A program made the translations under genes and the position numbers. Under the pieces are notes generated by a model. It did no database searches, was not told where the DNA came from, and worked only from the letters and a program-made list of their open reading frames with translations. A DNA stretch of 64,000 nt from Vulcaniibacterium tengchongense. GTDB lineage: Bacteria; Pseudomonadota; Gammaproteobacteria; Xanthomonadales; Xanthomonadaceae. Where the stretch lies: NCBI RefSeq assembly GCF_003814555.1, contig NZ_RKQN01000002.1:310001-374000 (forward strand). Direction: 5' to 3'. Below, piece after piece: positions 9,590-19,714 of the stretch; within the stretch, counting starts at the first letter, position 1; each line of letters starts with the position of its first letter.

Positions 9590-10791
9590 GCCGGCGGCGG
9601 CTCCGCGGCCGCGGCCGCGAGCGGATCGGCGCGGCCGGCGATGGCTTCGGCCAGCTGGTACACCGCCATCGCGTAGTGCTTGGAGATGTTGTAGCGGGTG
9701 ATCGCGTAGAAGTTGCGGAAGCCCAGCCAGTACTCCGGCCCGTTCGCGCCGTCGAGCGTCAGCAGGGTGGCCGGCTCCTCCGGCGCCACCGCGCCGCGCG
9801 GCCGGTAGCCGCGCGCCTGCAGGTCGGCGACGGTGTAGACCGGCTCCAGCGCTTCCGGCGCGATCTCCGCCGCGCCCGGGTCGCGAGCGGCCGGCAGCGT
9901 CACCGGCCCGCCGCGCACCCAGCCGCCCTTCTTGACGAAGTAGTTGGCGACCGAGGCGAACACGTCGTCGAGGTTGCCGAACAGGTCGCGCTTGCCGTCG
10001 CCGTCGCCGTCGACCGCGAACTCGCGATAGCTCGACGGCATGAACTGGCCCCAGCCCATCGCCCCGGCGTAGCTGCCGGTGAGCGCGGTGATGTCCAGGC
10101 CGGCCTCCTTGCCGAGCGCGAACAGCTGGCCGAGCTCGCCGCGGAAGAACGCCTCGCGGCGGTTCTCGCGGTCGGCCTTGGCCGGGTCGCCGCTGCGGGG
10201 ATAGGCGAAGGCCAGCGTGTACAGCGCATCGAGCACCGGGTAGCGGCCGGTGTTGGCGCCGTAGCTGGTCTCCACGCCGAGGATCGCGACGATCACCTCC
10301 GCCGGCACGCCGTACTGCGCCTCGGCGCGCGCGAGCCGCGCGCGGTGCTCGGCGAGGAACGCGCGGCCGCCGTCGATGCGCGCCTGGGTGATGAAGATCG
10401 GCCGGTAGTCGCGCCACGGCTTGGCCTCGGCCGGGCGGGACATCGCCGCGACGATGCTGTCGCGGATCTGCGCGCGCGCAAGCACCGATTCGATGTAGGC
10501 CGGGTCGAGCCCGTATTGCGCGGCGGTGTCGCGCACGAACGCGGCGCGCGCCTGCTCCAGCGGCATCGGCACCACCGGCTCCGGCAGCGCCGGCGTGCCC
10601 GGCACCGGCGGCGGCGCGACCGCAGGCGCCGGTGCGGCCGGTGGCGGCGCCGGCGTGGCCGCCGCGGGCGGCGGCGCGGCCGGGGTGGCGCAACCGGCGA
10701 GGACGGCGGCGAACGCGGCCGTCAGCACGGCGGTCGGCACGATCGGGACCGCGCCGGACGCGGCGCTGCGGGCAAGGAGGCGTCGGCTCAT
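9586..10791 (-). CDS. mltB: Membrane-bound lytic murein transglycosylase B
   Basis: This 401-residue lipoprotein (lipobox VLAGCA near residue 33, then a proline/alanine linker) is of the SLT 2 family. The catalytic glutamate lies in VAILGVETSYGANTGRYPVL, and GAMGWGQFMPSSYREFAVDG is the second diagnostic block. It cleaves the MurNAc-GlcNAc bond and forms 1,6-anhydro ends. The start at 10791 puts a signal sequence at the N-terminus; an upstream in-frame ATG (10878) would add 29 arginine-rich residues. It couples to rlpA by a 4-nt overlap and lies about 190 bp after rodA, the same order as in Pseudomonas. Confidence 0.94.
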   Translation of the reverse strand: MSRRLLARSAASGAVPIVPTAVLTAAFAAVLAGCATPAAPPPAAATPAPPPAAPAPAVAPPPVPGTPALPEPVVPMPLEQARAAFVRDTAAQYGLDPAYIESVLARAQIRDSIVAAMSRPAEAKPWRDYRPIFITQARIDGGRAFLAEHRARLARAEAQYGVPAEVIVAILGVETSYGANTGRYPVLDALYTLAFAYPRSGDPAKADRENRREAFFRGELGQLFALGKEAGLDITALTGSYAGAMGWGQFMPSSYREFAVDGDGDGKRDLFGNLDDVFASVANYFVKKGGWVRGGPVTLPAARDPGAAEIAPEALEPVYTVADLQARGYRPRGAVAPEEPATLLTLDGANGPEYWLGFRNFYAITRYNISKHYAMAVYQLAEAIAGRADPLAAAAAEPPPA

Positions 10792-10984
10792 CGCGGCGAG
10801 GTTAGCACGCGGATTCGCGCGCCAGAACCGCGCGCGGGCGATCGCTCGGATGCGAGTCAGCTTCGTCGCGGCGGCCATGCGCGATGCGACGGCCGGGCCG
10901 GACGCGCCGCCGCCGCCGAGGCGCGAGAGGCATCGCCCCGGGTTCGCTGGGCCGCCTGCGGCTCGGCCCCTGCCGCGGGCCGCG

Positions 10985-12097
10985 TCAGCGCGCGTAGATC
11001 GGCCGGTGCGCGCGCACCGCCATCACCACGCCGAGGCCGGCGAGCAGCGACACCGCCGAAGTGCCGCCGTAGCTCAGCAGCGGCATCGGCACGCCGACCA
11101 CCGGCAGCAGGCCCGCGATCATGCCGCCGTTGACCACCACGTACACGCACAGCGCCAGGCCCAGCGCGCCGGCCAGCAGGCGCGAATAGCCGTCGCGCGC
11201 CTGGCTGGCGATCCACAGGCAGCGCCCGACCACGAACAGGTACAGCGCCAGCACCGTGGCCACGCCGGCCCAGCCGAACTCTTCGCTGAGCACGGCGAAG
11301 ATGAAGTCGGTGGTGTGCTCGGGCAGGTAGTTCAGGTGCGACTGCGTGCCCTGGCCCCAGCCCTTGCCGGTGAGCCCGCCGGCGCCGATCGCGATCTTGC
11401 TCTGGATGATGTTCCAGCCGGTGCCGAGCGGGTCCGACTCCGGGTCGAGGAAGGTCAGGATGCGGTCCTTCTGGTACGGCTTGAGCAGCCAGAACCAGGC
11501 CACCGGCGCGGCCGCGGCGACGCCGCCGAGCGCGGCCGCGAACCACCACCACGACAGCCCGGCCAGGTACAGCACGAACGCGCCGCTGATCGCCACCAGC
11601 ATCGCCGTGCCGAAATCCGGCTGCAGCAGGATCAGCCCGGTCGGCGCGGCGATCAGCGCGCCGGCGATCAGCACGTGGCGCAAGCGCGGCGGCAGGCGCT
11701 GCCGGTCCAGGTACCAGGCCACCATCATCGGCAGCGCCAGCTTGAGCAGCTCGGCGGGCTGCACGTAGACCACGCCGAGGTCGAGCCAGTGCCGGCCGTG
11801 CTTGCCGGTGCCGATCAGCAGCACCAGCAGCAACGGCACCAGCGCGGCGACGAACACCACCGGCGTCCAGTAGCGCAGCTGCGCCGGCGGCAGGCGCGAG
11901 AGCAGCCACATCGCGCCCAGCCCGGCGACGAAGAACGCGCCCTGGCGCAGCACCAGGCCGGCGTCGTGGTCGGCGGCGCTGTACAGCACCGCCAGGCCGA
12001 TGCCCATCAGCGCCAGCAGCGCGCCGAGCAGCGGCAGGTCGAGCGTGCGCGCCAGGCGCAGCAGCAGGTCGAGCAGCCAGCGCAGGATCAGGCTCAT
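10985..12097 (-). CDS. rodA: RodA SEDS-family peptidoglycan glycosyltransferase
   Basis: This 370-residue integral membrane protein has about ten hydrophobic helices. The SEDS signature is seen in LLKLALPMMVAWYL, LILLQPDFGTAMLV and the C-terminal PVVGVPMPLLSYGGTS block. RodA polymerises glycan strands in the elongasome together with PBP2. The start overlaps the mrdA stop by 4 nt (ATGA). The length is typical. Confidence 0.97.
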   Translation of the reverse strand: MSLILRWLLDLLLRLARTLDLPLLGALLALMGIGLAVLYSAADHDAGLVLRQGAFFVAGLGAMWLLSRLPPAQLRYWTPVVFVAALVPLLLVLLIGTGKHGRHWLDLGVVYVQPAELLKLALPMMVAWYLDRQRLPPRLRHVLIAGALIAAPTGLILLQPDFGTAMLVAISGAFVLYLAGLSWWWFAAALGGVAAAAPVAWFWLLKPYQKDRILTFLDPESDPLGTGWNIIQSKIAIGAGGLTGKGWGQGTQSHLNYLPEHTTDFIFAVLSEEFGWAGVATVLALYLFVVGRCLWIASQARDGYSRLLAGALGLALCVYVVVNGGMIAGLLPVVGVPMPLLSYGGTSAVSLLAGLGVVMAVRAHRPIYAR

Positions 12098-14145
12098 CGG
12101 GCGGGCTCCGCGGGGGCCGCGACCGGCGGTGGCGAGGCCGGCGGCAGGCCGGCGGCGGGCGCGGGCGCAGCCCGGCCCGATGCCGCCGCGCCGGCGCCCG
12201 GTTCCGCGCCGGCAAGCGGCGGCGGCGCAGAACCGGCGTCGCGGCCGCCCGCCGCCGGGCCGGCCGCACCGGCGGCGGACGCGCGCAGCGCCGGGGCCTC
12301 CGGCTCGGGCATCTTGCCGAGAAGCCAGGCGTCGAAGATCTTGCGCGCGATCGGCGCGGCGGTGCTGCCGCCGTAGCCGCCGTGCTCGACCACGACGGCG
12401 AGCGCGATGCTCGGATTGTCGGCCGGCGCGTAGCCGACGAACAGCGCCTGGTGGCGCAGGTGGTACGGCAGCGAATGCGGATCGAAGCTCTGGCTGCCCT
12501 TGCGGCTGATCTTCTGCGCGGTGCCGGTCTTGCCGGCGATCAGGTACGGCGCGCCGCGGCCGATCGCGCGCGCGGTGCCGCCGCCGTGCACGGTCGCCAG
12601 CATCGCGTCCTGGACCGCGCGCAGGTGCTCGGGGTGGTCGGTGATCGGCCGCGGCGCCGGCTGCGGCAACGGCGTCCACGGCGCGTCGTAGCCGTCGCGC
12701 CGCGCCGCGGCCAGGTGCGGGCGCATCAGCTTGCCGCCGTTGGCGATCGCCGCGGTGGCGCGCACCAGCTGCAGCGCGGTGGCGATCCAGTAGCCCTGGC
12801 CGATGCCGGCGTTGACGGTCTCGCCCGCGTACCACGGCTCGCGGCTGCGCTTGGCCTTCCACTCCGGCGACGGCACCACGCCCGGGTTCTCGCCGAGCAG
12901 GTCGATGCCGGTGCGCTCGCCGAAGCCGTACTTGCGCATGTAGGCGTCGAAGCGCTCGATGCCCATGTCGTAGGCGAGCTTGTAGTAGTAGTAGTTCACC
13001 GACTGCGCGATCGACTTGCGCAGATCGGTCCAGCCGGCGCCGCCGTGGGAGTCGCGCCAGCCGCGGCGCTGGCCCGGGATGCGGAACTCGCCGGTCGAGT
13101 ACACCGCGTCCCCGGGCTTGCGCAGGCCGCTGTCCAGGCCGGCCAGCGCGATCAGCGGCTTCACCGTCGAGCCCGGCGGGCCGCCGCCGAGCACGTTGCG
13201 GTTGAACAGCGGCCGCGACGGGTCGTCCATCAGCGCGCGGTAGTCCTTGTTGGAGATGCCGTTCACGAACAGGTTCGGGTCGTAGCCGGGCAGGCTGACC
13301 ATGCCGAGGATCTCGCCGCTGCGCGGGTCCATCGCCACCGCCGAGCCGTCCAGGTCGCCGAACGCGGCGACCATCGCCCGCTGCAGGTCCAGGTCCACGC
13401 TCAGGCGCAGGTCGGCGCCGGGCGTGGCCGGCACGTGGCCGACCCGGCGCATCGGCCGGCCGTCGACGTTGGTCTCGATCTGCTCGTAGCCGAGCCGGCC
13501 GCGCAGGATCTCCTCGTAGTAGCGCTCCAGGCCGGTCTTGCCGATGTGGGTCAGCGCGGCGTTGCCCTCGCCCAGCGTCTTGAGGTCGTCGGCGTCGATC
13601 CGGCCGACGTAGCCGATCACGTGCGAGAACAGCTCGGCATGGGGATAGCGGCGGTTGAGGTACGGCACCAGCTCGACGCCGGGGAAGCGCCAGCGGTCGA
13701 CCGCGAAGCGCGCCGCCTCCTCCTCGCTGACGCGCAGCTTCAGCGGGATCGGCTTGTAGCCGCGGGTGGCGCGGCGCTCGTCCTCGAAGCGCGCCACGTC
13801 CTCGGGGCTGAGCGCGACGATCCTCGCCAGCGCCGGCAGCCAGGCCTCGGTCTTGCCGGCCTCGAACGGCGTCACCTCGATCCGGTAGGCCGGCACGTTG
13901 TCGGCCAGCACCCGGCCCTTGCGGTCGAAGATCAGCCCGCGCCCGGGCACCACCGGGCGCAGCTTGATCCGGTTCGCTTCCGAGCGCGTGGCGTAGTCGT
14001 CGTGCTGCCAGACCTGCAGGCGGAAGTACCAGAACGCCAGCCCGCCCAGCGCGAGCACGACCCCGGCGAAGGCCAGCAGCGAGCGGCGCCGGAACTGCTC
14101 GGCCTCGGCGGCGGGGTTCTTCAGGACGCGGCGGCGCGGCCCCAT
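12094..14145 (-). CDS. mrdA: Penicillin-binding protein 2 (elongation transpeptidase)
   Basis: This 683-residue class B PBP has one N-terminal membrane helix (about residues 22-45), a dimerisation/pedestal domain and the transpeptidase domain. S326-x-x-K329 (STVK) is the acylation site, SVN lies in KSIAQSVNYYYYKLAYDMG, and KTG lies in IAGKTGTAQKIS. The last 60 residues are an Ala/Pro/Gly tail not needed for catalysis. It cross-links side-wall peptidoglycan with RodA. The gene sits between mreD and rodA in the standard order, 1 bp from mreD. Confidence 0.97.
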   Translation of the reverse strand: MGPRRRVLKNPAAEAEQFRRRSLLAFAGVVLALGGLAFWYFRLQVWQHDDYATRSEANRIKLRPVVPGRGLIFDRKGRVLADNVPAYRIEVTPFEAGKTEAWLPALARIVALSPEDVARFEDERRATRGYKPIPLKLRVSEEEAARFAVDRWRFPGVELVPYLNRRYPHAELFSHVIGYVGRIDADDLKTLGEGNAALTHIGKTGLERYYEEILRGRLGYEQIETNVDGRPMRRVGHVPATPGADLRLSVDLDLQRAMVAAFGDLDGSAVAMDPRSGEILGMVSLPGYDPNLFVNGISNKDYRALMDDPSRPLFNRNVLGGGPPGSTVKPLIALAGLDSGLRKPGDAVYSTGEFRIPGQRRGWRDSHGGAGWTDLRKSIAQSVNYYYYKLAYDMGIERFDAYMRKYGFGERTGIDLLGENPGVVPSPEWKAKRSREPWYAGETVNAGIGQGYWIATALQLVRATAAIANGGKLMRPHLAAARRDGYDAPWTPLPQPAPRPITDHPEHLRAVQDAMLATVHGGGTARAIGRGAPYLIAGKTGTAQKISRKGSQSFDPHSLPYHLRHQALFVGYAPADNPSIALAVVVEHGGYGGSTAAPIARKIFDAWLLGKMPEPEAPALRASAAGAAGPAAGGRDAGSAPPPLAGAEPGAGAAASGRAAPAPAAGLPPASPPPVAAPAEPAR

Positions 14146-14146
14146 C

Positions 14147-14632
14147 TCAGCGCCTCCGCCAGCCGCCCAGGCGCAGCGTGTCCAGGGCCAGGAACACCGG
14201 CGGCCACAGCAGCAGCCCGGTCAGCGGCGCCAGCCAGAACGCCGCCGGCAGCAGCGGCTCGCCGACCGCGAGGTGGATCGCCGCGACCACGATGCGGTCG
14301 TTGAGCAGCAGGCCGCCGATCGCCAGCGCCTGCTGCGACATCGGGAAGAAGCGCAGCCGCGCGCGGAAGCGCTGCAGGATGAAGGTCATCACCACCAGGC
14401 GCAGGGCCTGCTCGCCGAACAGGCTGCCGGTGGCCAGATCGCCCGCCAGGCCGAGCAGGAAGGCGAAGCCGAGGCCGGCGCGGTCCGGTTCCTCGATCAC
14501 CCAATACGCCAGCACCAGGGCCAGCCAGTACGGGCGCAGCGGCTGCAGCAGCGGCGGCAGCGGCAGCAGGCTCAGCAGCAGCGCCGCCAGCAGGCTCAAC
14601 GGCAGCACCCATTGCGGACGCAGGCGGGTCAT
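14147..14632 (-). CDS. mreD: Rod-shape-determining protein MreD
   Basis: This 161-residue, very hydrophobic protein has five or six predicted helices and MreD-type blocks (EEPDRAGLGFAFLLGLAGDL, LFGEQALRLVVMTFILQRF). It is an inner-membrane component that links MreC and MreB to PBP2/RodA. The start overlaps the mreC stop by 4 nt. Sequence conservation in this family is low, and synteny carries much of the assignment. Confidence 0.94.
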   Translation of the reverse strand: MTRLRPQWVLPLSLLAALLLSLLPLPPLLQPLRPYWLALVLAYWVIEEPDRAGLGFAFLLGLAGDLATGSLFGEQALRLVVMTFILQRFRARLRFFPMSQQALAIGGLLLNDRIVVAAIHLAVGEPLLPAAFWLAPLTGLLLWPPVFLALDTLRLGGWRRR

Positions 14633-15687
14633 CGGCGCGGCTCCGCGGGCCGGTTCGGCGGCGGCGAAGGCGCGGGCGCTGCCGCGGCGGCGCGCGGGCG
14701 GGCGGCACCGGCCGGCGCCGGTGGAGCGGCGGCGGGCGCGCCGGTGGACGCCTCGGCCGCGGGGTTCGCCGGCGGATGCGCCGTCGCCGCCGGCGCGGTG
14801 CCGTCGGCCGGTGCTTCCCGGCCGAAGGCGCCGGCGGCCGGCGCCGCATGCGGCACCGACAGCAGCACCAGCACCTCGCGGCCGCGGTCGAGCTGCGCCG
14901 CCGGCGTCACCTCGCCGACCAGGAACGCGCGGCTGTCGTCCGGCTGCAACCGGGCGATGCGGCCGACCGGGAAGCCGGGCGGGAAGCGCCCGCCCATGCC
15001 CGAGGTCACCAGCAGGTCGCCGACCTTGACGTCGCTGGACAGCGGCACGCTGGCCAGGCGCAGGCGGTCGCTGCGGCCCTCGCCGTACACGGTGAGCCGC
15101 ACGCCGGTGCGCGCCACCGCCACCGGCACCGCATGCGAGGGGTCGGTGATCAGCAGCACGTTGGCGTACATCGGCGTGGTCGCGATGATCTGGCCGAGCA
15201 GGCCGCCGGCGTCGATCACGCTCTGCCCCGCCCGCACCCGGTCGCGGCCGCCGGCGTCGAGCACCAGGCGCTGCCGGGTCGGGTCCAGGTCGATGTCGAG
15301 GATCGGCGCCAGCATCACGTCGAGCTGGCCGCGGCCGGCGGCGTCGAGCAGGCCGCGCAGGCGCTCGTTGTCCGCGGCGACGGTCTGCAGCCGCGCCATC
15401 CGCGCCTGGTTGAGCAGCAGCTCGCGGCGCAGGCGGCGGTTCTCCTCGGTGAGCCGGGCCAGGGTGCCGGCGTCCTCGCCGATGCGTTCGAACAGCCGGC
15501 CGGGCACGCCGGCCAGCATCCACAGCGGCTGCGCCGCCAGGGTCGCCTGCTGCCGCGCCTGGCGCAGCCAGCCGCCGCGGTGGTCGAGCACGATCAGCAC
15601 CACCGCGAGCGCCAGATAGGCCAGCAGCCGCAAGGTGCCGGCGACGTCGGCGCGAGCGGCTGCGGGAGGACCGGCGTAAGGCGGCAC
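14629..15687 (-). CDS. mreC: Rod-shape-determining protein MreC
   Basis: This bitopic protein (352 residues from GTG 15687) has an N-terminal membrane helix (LRLLAYLALAVVLIVLDH), a coiled coil (LARLTEENRRLRRELLLNQA) and the double beta-barrel periplasmic domain (GLLGQIIATTPMYANVLLI, KVGDLLVTSGMGGRFPPGFP). A long Pro/Ala-rich tail follows. The GTG start (VPPYAGPP) is preferred because it places the helix near the N-terminus. The frame stays open to an ATG at 15849, but the extra 54 residues are arginine-rich and unlike MreC. Confidence 0.93.
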   Translation of the reverse strand: MPPYAGPPAAARADVAGTLRLLAYLALAVVLIVLDHRGGWLRQARQQATLAAQPLWMLAGVPGRLFERIGEDAGTLARLTEENRRLRRELLLNQARMARLQTVAADNERLRGLLDAAGRGQLDVMLAPILDIDLDPTRQRLVLDAGGRDRVRAGQSVIDAGGLLGQIIATTPMYANVLLITDPSHAVPVAVARTGVRLTVYGEGRSDRLRLASVPLSSDVKVGDLLVTSGMGGRFPPGFPVGRIARLQPDDSRAFLVGEVTPAAQLDRGREVLVLLSVPHAAPAAGAFGREAPADGTAPAATAHPPANPAAEASTGAPAAAPPAPAGAARPRAAAAAPAPSPPPNRPAEPRR

Positions 15688-15874
15688 GAGGGCGGGCGCG
15701 TGAGGGGGGACGGGAAGCGAGAGGGAGCGCCGGAGCGGACCTGCGGCGCGAGCCGGGCCATTGTGCCGCCAACGGCGGGAATTAAAAACCGCCGCGCGCC
15801 GCGGCCACCCGCGGTTCGGGCGCCGCCGCGGTCCCGCGCCCTGCGGCACCGGCGCGGCGCGCCCGGGGCGCGGC

Positions 15875-16966
<1,092 letters not shown>

Positions 16967-16981
16967 CTAGCAACCGGCCTC

Positions 16982-17014
16982 CCCGCCAGCAAGGAAAAAA
17001 CCTGCGCTGGCGGG
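16982..17014. other. Inverted repeat in the mreB/PfkB divergent region
   Basis: CCCGCCAGC and GCTGGCGGG (9-bp arms, 15-nt loop containing a run of six A) lie in the divergent gap 16922-17199, 61 bp upstream of mreB. It may be an operator or a 5' leader hairpin of mreB. A second smaller palindrome (CCGACCC TGC GGGTCGG) follows near 17020. Nothing else in the gap is recognisable. Confidence 0.35.
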
Positions 17015-17199
17015 CACTTTCCGACCCTGCGGGTCGGCCCGCGGCGGGGCGCCGCGGCGGCGTCCGGCTGGCCGGGGGGGCCGGCAGCGGCTACCCTAGC
17101 GCCCGCGCGGCCGCCGCGATGGCCGTTCGCGCGCCCATGCCGGCCCACGGCGGCAGTCGCCGTGCGGCGTTCTTTGACCGATTCGGGGTGATACGACTG

Positions 17200-18135
17200 A
17201 TGTCTGCGCTGATCTGCGGCTCGCTGGCCTACGACACCATCATGGTGTTCCCGGACCAGTTCAAGAACCACATCCTGCCGGACAAGGTCCACATCCTGAA
17301 CGTCTCGTTCCTGGTGCCGCGGATGCGCCGCGAGTTCGGCGGCTGCGCCGGCAACATCGCCTACAACCTCAAGCTGCTCGGCGGCGATCCGGTCCCGATG
17401 GCCACCGTGGGCTCCGACTTCGGCCCGTACCGCGAGCACTTCGAGCAGATGGGCATCCGGCTCGACCACGTCAAGGTGATCGACGAGCTGTTCACCCCGC
17501 AGGCGTTCATCACCACCGACCTGGACAACAACCAGATCACCGCGTTCCACCCGGGCGCGATGATGCGCTCGTTCGAGAACCACGTGCGCGACGTGCCCGG
17601 CGTGAGCTTCGGCATCGTCAGCCCCGACGGGCGCGAGGGCATGCTGCAGAACGCGCAGGAGTTCGCCGAGACCGGCATCCCCTTCATCTTCGACCCGGGC
17701 CAGGCGATGCCGTTGTTCAACGGCGAGGAGCTGCGCCGCTTCATCGAGCTGGCCGACTACGTCACCGTCAACGACTACGAATCCAACCTGCTGCAGGAAC
17801 GCACCGGCTGGAGCGAGAACGACATCGTGCAGCGGGTGAAGGCCTACATCACCACCCGCGGCCCGCACGGCTCGCAGATCCACACCCGCGAGAAGACCTA
17901 CGACGTCCCGCCCGCGCACGAGCGCCGCGTCACCGACCCGACCGGCTGCGGCGACGCGTTCCGCGCCGGGCTGATCTTCGGCATCGAGAAGGGCTACGAC
18001 TGGCTGACCATCGGCCGCATGGGCAACCTGATGGGCGCGCTGAAGGTCGAGCACCCCGGCACGCAGAACCAGCGCTTCGACTTCGACGAGTTCGCCGAGC
18101 AGTTCAAGCAGCAGTTCGGCTATTCCCTGAGCTAG
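17200..18135 (+). CDS. PfkB-family carbohydrate/nucleoside kinase (adenosine-kinase-like)
   Basis: This 311-residue ribokinase-fold enzyme has an N-terminal block MSALICGSLAYDTIMVF, the signature-1 region REFGGCAGNIAYNLKLLGG and the C-terminal anion-hole and catalytic signature DPTGCGDAFRAGLIFG, where the aspartate of GDAF is the base. It phosphorylates a sugar or nucleoside; the N-terminus and substrate lid resemble bacterial adenosine kinases, but the substrate is not certain. The ATG at 17200 follows a GGGGTGA ribosome site. An in-frame ATG at 17119 would add 27 residues with no family similarity. Confidence 0.88.
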   Translation: MSALICGSLAYDTIMVFPDQFKNHILPDKVHILNVSFLVPRMRREFGGCAGNIAYNLKLLGGDPVPMATVGSDFGPYREHFEQMGIRLDHVKVIDELFTPQAFITTDLDNNQITAFHPGAMMRSFENHVRDVPGVSFGIVSPDGREGMLQNAQEFAETGIPFIFDPGQAMPLFNGEELRRFIELADYVTVNDYESNLLQERTGWSENDIVQRVKAYITTRGPHGSQIHTREKTYDVPPAHERRVTDPTGCGDAFRAGLIFGIEKGYDWLTIGRMGNLMGALKVEHPGTQNQRFDFDEFAEQFKQQFGYSLS

Positions 18136-18230
18136 CCGCCGGCGAAGGGCAACGGATCGAGGGAACGAGCGGCCTTCTCTCGCTCCTCATTGCTCGTTCC
18201 TCCTCGCCCGGCCGCCGCCCGGCGGCGCGC

Positions 18231-18698
18231 TCACATCATGTGCGCGAGCCACAGCAGCTCCGGCTGCGCCAGGCGCTCGAACTCGGCGTAGGGCATCCGC
18301 ACCGCCTCGTCGTGGTTGCCGGCGTTGAACGCGATCTGCGGCTGGTGCGCCAGGCGCGAATCGACGTACACCGGCATGCCGTAGAGATGGCCGAACGGCG
18401 GCATCGCGCCGACCTCGCAATCCGGGAACGCGTCGCGGAACTCGTTCTCCCCGGCCAGTTCGACGGCCGCGCCGCCGAGCGCGAGCGACAACCGGCGCAG
18501 GTCGGCGCGGTAGGCGGCCGGCATCACCAGCATCGCCAGGCGGCCGTCGGCCTTGATCATCACCGTCTTGGCGAACAGCTCCGGCGCGATCCGCGCGGCC
18601 ATCGCGGTGTCGTGCGCGGTGAGCGCGCGCGGGTGGCCCAGGATCGCGTAGGGCGCGTGCTCCTGGTCGAACAGCGCGTGCAGGCGTGGCGCGAGCAT
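18231..18698 (-). CDS. YbaK/EbsC-type aminoacyl-tRNA deacylase-like protein
   Basis: This 155-residue single-domain protein has the YbaK/ProX fold: AKTVMIKADGRLAMLVMPAA with the conserved lysine, FPDCEVGAMPPFGHLYGMPV, and FNAGNHDEAVRMPYAEFERL. Relatives hydrolyse mischarged tRNA such as Ala-tRNA(Pro) or Cys-tRNA(Pro). Which misacylated tRNA this one edits is not visible. It is convergent with the PfkB kinase gene. Confidence 0.85.
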   Translation of the reverse strand: MLAPRLHALFDQEHAPYAILGHPRALTAHDTAMAARIAPELFAKTVMIKADGRLAMLVMPAAYRADLRRLSLALGGAAVELAGENEFRDAFPDCEVGAMPPFGHLYGMPVYVDSRLAHQPQIAFNAGNHDEAVRMPYAEFERLAQPELLWLAHMM

Positions 18699-18822
18699 GG
18701 CGGGCCTCCACCGGCGCGGCGCGCTCCCTGCGTCGTCGCCGGTCGCACGACGTTGCGCGCGCTTCCGCCGCGCGCGGGGTCGCGGCGCTCGCGCGCCGCA
18801 GCGTCAGCCTGCTCCGCCGCCG

Positions 18823-19563
18823 TTACGGCGGCGTCGAGCGCCCCCGGTTCCACGCCGCCGGCATTCGCGCCGGGTCCAGCCCGCCGACCTCGAACACCGC
18901 GGTGCGGGTGCCGCCGGCCTCGACCGGGAACTCGATGGCGACGGTCTGCGCGGCCTTGGCCAGCCGCCACAGCGCGCGTTCGTCCTCGACGAACATCGCG
19001 ATCGCCTGGTCGGTGCGCGGGCGGCTGGCGTCCATCCGCTTCGGCGCCGCGCCGTCCACCGACACCTTCACCTTGCAGCCGCCATAGCAGTCGAAGTCGC
19101 CGGCCTCCAGCACCAGGTAGCTGCTGCGGCCCCACTCGGGATGGTCGCGGAAGATCAGCTGCACCGGGCGCGGGCCGCTGCCGTCGACGTCGACCCGCTC
19201 CTTGGCGTACAGCGAGGCGGTGACCTGCTGGCCCCGGGGCAAAGGCTGGGTCTGGTAGGTCCACAGCGCCGCCAGGCGCTGTTCCTCGCGGGCGCGCTCG
19301 GCCTTGGCCCTGGCCTCGCGGTAGGGCGCCTCGATCCGCGCGGCCGCGGCGCTGCCCGGATGCTTCGAGAACAGGATGTCGCCGTGGGCGCGGGCGAGCT
19401 GCCAGTTGCCCTTGGCGTACTCGGCCTCGAACGCGCGCGCCATCTCCTCGGCGGCCTGGGCCTCGGCCCGGGCCTGCGCGGCCGCCGCGGCCTGCGGGTC
19501 CTCGCGCGGGCCGCAGGCCGCCAGGGCCAGCGTCGCCACGAGCAACAGCGTCGGTTTGTCCAT
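18823..19563 (-). CDS. Uncharacterised lipoprotein
   Basis: This 246-residue protein has a lipoprotein signal (LALAACG, cysteine 17). An Ala/Glu-rich helical segment follows (residues 25-60), and then a region with a possible beta-fold that contains a CYGGC motif (GDFDCYGGCKVKVSVDG) and an EFPVEAGGTRTAVFEV strand. I do not recognise the family. It may form a small operon with the M1 aminopeptidase upstream (150 bp away, same strand). Arginine and aspartate content suggest a soluble periplasmic domain. Confidence 0.7.
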   Translation of the reverse strand: MDKPTLLLVATLALAACGPREDPQAAAAAQARAEAQAAEEMARAFEAEYAKGNWQLARAHGDILFSKHPGSAAAARIEAPYREARAKAERAREEQRLAALWTYQTQPLPRGQQVTASLYAKERVDVDGSGPRPVQLIFRDHPEWGRSSYLVLEAGDFDCYGGCKVKVSVDGAAPKRMDASRPRTDQAIAMFVEDERALWRLAKAAQTVAIEFPVEAGGTRTAVFEVGGLDPARMPAAWNRGRSTPP

Positions 19564-19714
19564 CGTCGCAAGCCTCGCTCGATCTGAAGACCGCCCGGCC
19601 TCGCGGCGCCGCGGGCCGCGCTGCGGCGACTTCGCGGTCGCGGCCGGGGGCGCCGCGTTCGGACGATCCGGGAGCGCCGGGGCCCCGCCCGCGCGGGACC
19701 ACGGCGCCGGCCGG